Shown piece after piece: positions 62,398 through 64,000 of a DNA stretch of 64,000 bases (position 1 is the first letter of the stretch; each line of letters opens with the position of its first letter). A model generated the notes under the pieces. That model searched no databases. It had not been told where the DNA came from and saw only the letters and a list, made by a program, of their open reading frames with translations. This DNA comes from Helcococcus ovis. GTDB lineage: Bacteria > Bacillota > Clostridia > Tissierellales > Peptoniphilaceae. The translations under genes were made by a program, and so were the position numbers. The stretch lies in contig NZ_CP119081.1 of the NCBI RefSeq assembly GCF_004524775.2, positions 930,001 to 994,000 of the forward strand. The letters are read 5' to 3'.

Positions 62398-62436
62398 TTT
62401 ATTCCCTCCATTTCTTTTTTGTCTGCGTTTTTAGAC

Positions 62437-62477
62437 AAAAAAGGAGGACTTCTGCACATAGGCATAATAAGTCCTCT
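62437..62477 (-). terminator. Terminator upstream of the sigma-like gene
   Basis: AGAGGACTT pairs with AAGTCCTCC on the minus strand, followed by TTTTTTG. It could stop transcripts before they enter the sigma-like gene. Confidence 0.7.
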
Positions 62478-62541
62478 GAAATGAAAGAAACTTGCTCTTT
62501 CCTTATATTTTAAATTTGATTTTTTATGATAATTACCAGTA

Positions 62542-62595
62542 TCAAAAAGGTCTATTGTTTTTTTCTATATGAATAACAGACCCTAAATAATACAT
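62542..62595 (-). CDS. Leader peptide overlapping a terminator (attenuator)
   Basis: MYYLGSVIHIEKNNRPF, 17 residues, with a strong GGAGGTAATTGCT before the ATG at 62595 and TGA at 62542. A hairpin (GGTCT 62582-62578 with AGACC 62553-62549, extended by TGTT/AACA) spans the coding sequence and its T-run covers the stop codon. This is the layout of a translation-sensitive transcription attenuator, as in tet(M)- and ARE-type leaders. It is upstream of the terminator and sigma-like gene. Confidence 0.5.
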   Translation of the reverse strand: MYYLGSVIHIEKNNRPF

Positions 62596-62647
62596 AGCAA
62601 TTACCTCCATTATTTAATCCATTTTTTCCCTCACAAATAAAGATTGA

Positions 62648-63232
62648 TTAAATCACTCCTGCTTTTTCAAAATGTTTTTTAAGTATCCTTATTGCAACAA
62701 ATGCTCCTATGCAAGCAAGAACAAAAGTTATCAAGCCAAATCCTACTGCCCACGAAACTTTGAAATAAGATAATGCTTCTTTTATTTGTGCTTCACTCAT
62801 TTTCCATTTTGATGCTCTTTCCACAAAAGAAGCTGTTCCGAATAAAATCACAGGAATTACTGTTCCTAAAAAATCTGCTAATGCAAATATCCCATATCCA
62901 ATAATCATTCGTCCCTTGCTCTCATAATTTCCTATAATCAAATCACATATAATTCCACCGATTACAGCAAAGACTGCATGCGGCAAATGTCCTCCTGACA
63001 ATGCAATTAAACCAAGAAGCGTTCCTGATATTGTAAATACGCCCTTCTTTTTAACTTTCAAAGCCATAAGGATATAAACGGTAGCAGCTACCATAAAGCT
63101 AACTCCTGAAGCAATAAATCCTCCAATAACTGTTGTTGCCATAGCAAAGCTGGCTGCCATGTATATCACAATTCCAATTGCATTAAAAATTCCGATTGTA
63201 ATAAAATCACGACCATTCAATTTGTTTTTCAT
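62648..63232 (-). CDS. MptD-family ECF transporter S component, element-encoded
   Basis: The 194-residue membrane protein begins MKNKLNGRDFITIGIFNAIG and contains GGFIASGVSFMVAATVYILM, SGGHLPHAVFAVIGGIICDL and a C-terminal KKHFEKAGVI. It belongs to the MptD-type S subunits, as does the chromosomal one at 39896-40453. It follows the EcfT gene by 10 bases. AGGAGGACTTTT precedes the ATG. The pair would complete an importer with an A subunit encoded just beyond the window. Confidence 0.82.
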   Translation of the reverse strand: MKNKLNGRDFITIGIFNAIGIVIYMAASFAMATTVIGGFIASGVSFMVAATVYILMALKVKKKGVFTISGTLLGLIALSGGHLPHAVFAVIGGIICDLIIGNYESKGRMIIGYGIFALADFLGTVIPVILFGTASFVERASKWKMSEAQIKEALSYFKVSWAVGFGLITFVLACIGAFVAIRILKKHFEKAGVI

Positions 63233-63242
63233 AAAAGTCCTC

Positions 63243-63947
63243 CTAATAAATTTTCTGTATTACTATCACAAGAGCAATCATCAAAGCTCCTAATAGTCCA
63301 ATCATTAAGTCTGTTTTTCTAAACTGCAATTCTGTTAATGTTACCCTCTTCTCATCACTATCAAGTCCTCTAATAAGTGCTGAAGCTGACAGTTCATCTG
63401 AAATCTTAATCATTCTCATTAAAAGCGGAACAAGCGTATATTCAATATATTTAATTGGATGTAGCAATGGGAAAAATCTGCTTGTTACGATTCCTCGAAT
63501 CTTCATATTCTCTTTTAATGCCTTGAGTTCTATTTTTATAGTTGGTACAAACCTAAGCAAAACACTAAAAGGTATACCAATACTTCTTGGTACTTTCATT
63601 CTATTTAATACTTCCAGCATTTCACTTACACTTGTAGTCTTTGTTATATAGCCACCAAACATAGCAATTAAGGTCATTCTTGATGCAAAGTAAATAAACA
63701 TATATATTGCAAATAAGATGCTTGCTTCTGGGAACTTTCCAAGCCCTAACTCTATGCAGTATAGAAGCACAAAAAACAAAATAAAGCGTAAAGCTCTTTC
63801 CCACATTCCGCTGTGTACATACAAAAAAAAGGCAAAGACAATCAGTCCGAAAAGTAGAATTGTATCGCTTATAAAAAAGCTCGTAAACCCAACAATTGGG
63901 AGTAGAGTAATTTTTATTCTCGGATCAACTGTTTTTTTATCTGCCAA
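63243..63947 (-). CDS. ECF transporter transmembrane T component, element-encoded
   Basis: The 234-residue protein starts at TTG 63947 (GAGGAGG eight bases upstream). It has about five to six helices and the coupling-helix region MLEVLNRMKVPRSIGIPFSV and ENMKIRGIVTSRFF and ALIRGLDSDEKR, in line with EcfT A-R-G motifs. It partners the S component downstream. The upstream 53 bases of the window hold only its ribosome site and a short inverted repeat (CTCATATTAG...ATGAG). Confidence 0.85.
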   Translation of the reverse strand: MADKKTVDPRIKITLLPIVGFTSFFISDTILLFGLIVFAFFLYVHSGMWERALRFILFFVLLYCIELGLGKFPEASILFAIYMFIYFASRMTLIAMFGGYITKTTSVSEMLEVLNRMKVPRSIGIPFSVLLRFVPTIKIELKALKENMKIRGIVTSRFFPLLHPIKYIEYTLVPLLMRMIKISDELSASALIRGLDSDEKRVTLTELQFRKTDLMIGLLGALMIALVIVIQKIY

Positions 63948-64000
63948 GCTCTCTACCTCCTCTCATTTTGTCTAATATGAGAAATTTATTACTTTCACTC

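Noticed and set aside
1-64000. tRNA and rRNA genes
   Set aside because: I scanned for CCA-adjacent cloverleaf and GC-rich rRNA-like stretches and saw none; the window is uniformly AT-rich.

Overview
The window is very AT-rich, Gram-positive DNA: strong AGGAGG-type ribosome sites, intrinsic terminators after most operons, lipobox lipoproteins, a YSIRK-like signal peptide, ECF transporters and no outer-membrane genes. Gene content (peptidase T with an AGCS symporter, DUF4317, cysteine desulfidase, YesM/AraC two-component pair, Tn4451/ICE-type serine recombinases) suggests an anaerobic coccus of the Peptoniphilaceae/Tissierellia, and Parvimonas is my best guess. The genus is an inference from base composition and gene content; there is no rRNA or tRNA gene here to test it.

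Region 1 (1-43.4 kb) is chromosomal. It holds an ABC ATPase fragment, a PASTA protein, an APH-fold kinase, a CtlX-type amidinohydrolase, a decayed corA, a secreted amidase and an ECF S component. A sulfur block (about 6.5-15.6 kb) follows: amino acid permease, C26 glutamine amidotransferase, L-cysteine desulfidase, a taurine-type ABC importer (tauCAB order), a CoA-disulfide reductase/rhodanese and a YeeE/YedE importer. Then come an MFS exporter, a GNAT, an S9 peptidase, a peptide/amino acid operon (aminotransferase-pepT-agcS-MATE), a HAD phosphatase, a frameshifted gene, DUF4317, DJ-1, a Gfo/Idh oxidoreductase with a two-component system, and an afuABC-like importer that is more likely for sugar phosphates than iron. 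A TetR-controlled cluster combines an ECF A-A-T fusion, its MptD-type S subunit and an ABC-2 exporter.

Region 2 (43.4-51.4 kb) is a mobile-element graveyard. It contains a broken methyltransferase, Lar-like and tiny membrane peptides, a phage head protein fused to DUF6883 with a small partner gene, a TnpW remnant, a RelBE module with a stop-truncated toxin, tail genes ending in a broken tape-measure gene, a YSIRK/cell-wall-repeat CAP protein, a relaxase fragment beside an oriT-like inverted repeat, and a bacteriocin-like gene with a candidate immunity gene.

CRISPR repeats occur in three places in this graveyard, all in one orientation: one solitary repeat (47596), a three-repeat mini-array with a variant base (49745-49912), and a main array of 27 repeats and 26 spacers (51398-53149) with an exact 66-bp period. 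No cas gene is present. Every array edge examined abuts a broken gene. The last repeat is cut after 24 bases, exactly where a different element begins.

Region 3 (53.15-64 kb) looks like one end of an integrative element. It has a complete ABC-three-component (ABC-3C) conflict system (DUF2326 ATPase, middle component 6, nuclease-like C component), three tandem large serine recombinases behind a hairpin that covers their ribosome site, small ICE-type genes, a sigma-like regulator, a leader peptide overlapping a terminator, and ECF S and T subunits that are a second set of the type seen at 40 kb. My working model is that this element inserted into a CRISPR repeat and separated the array from its leader and cas genes.
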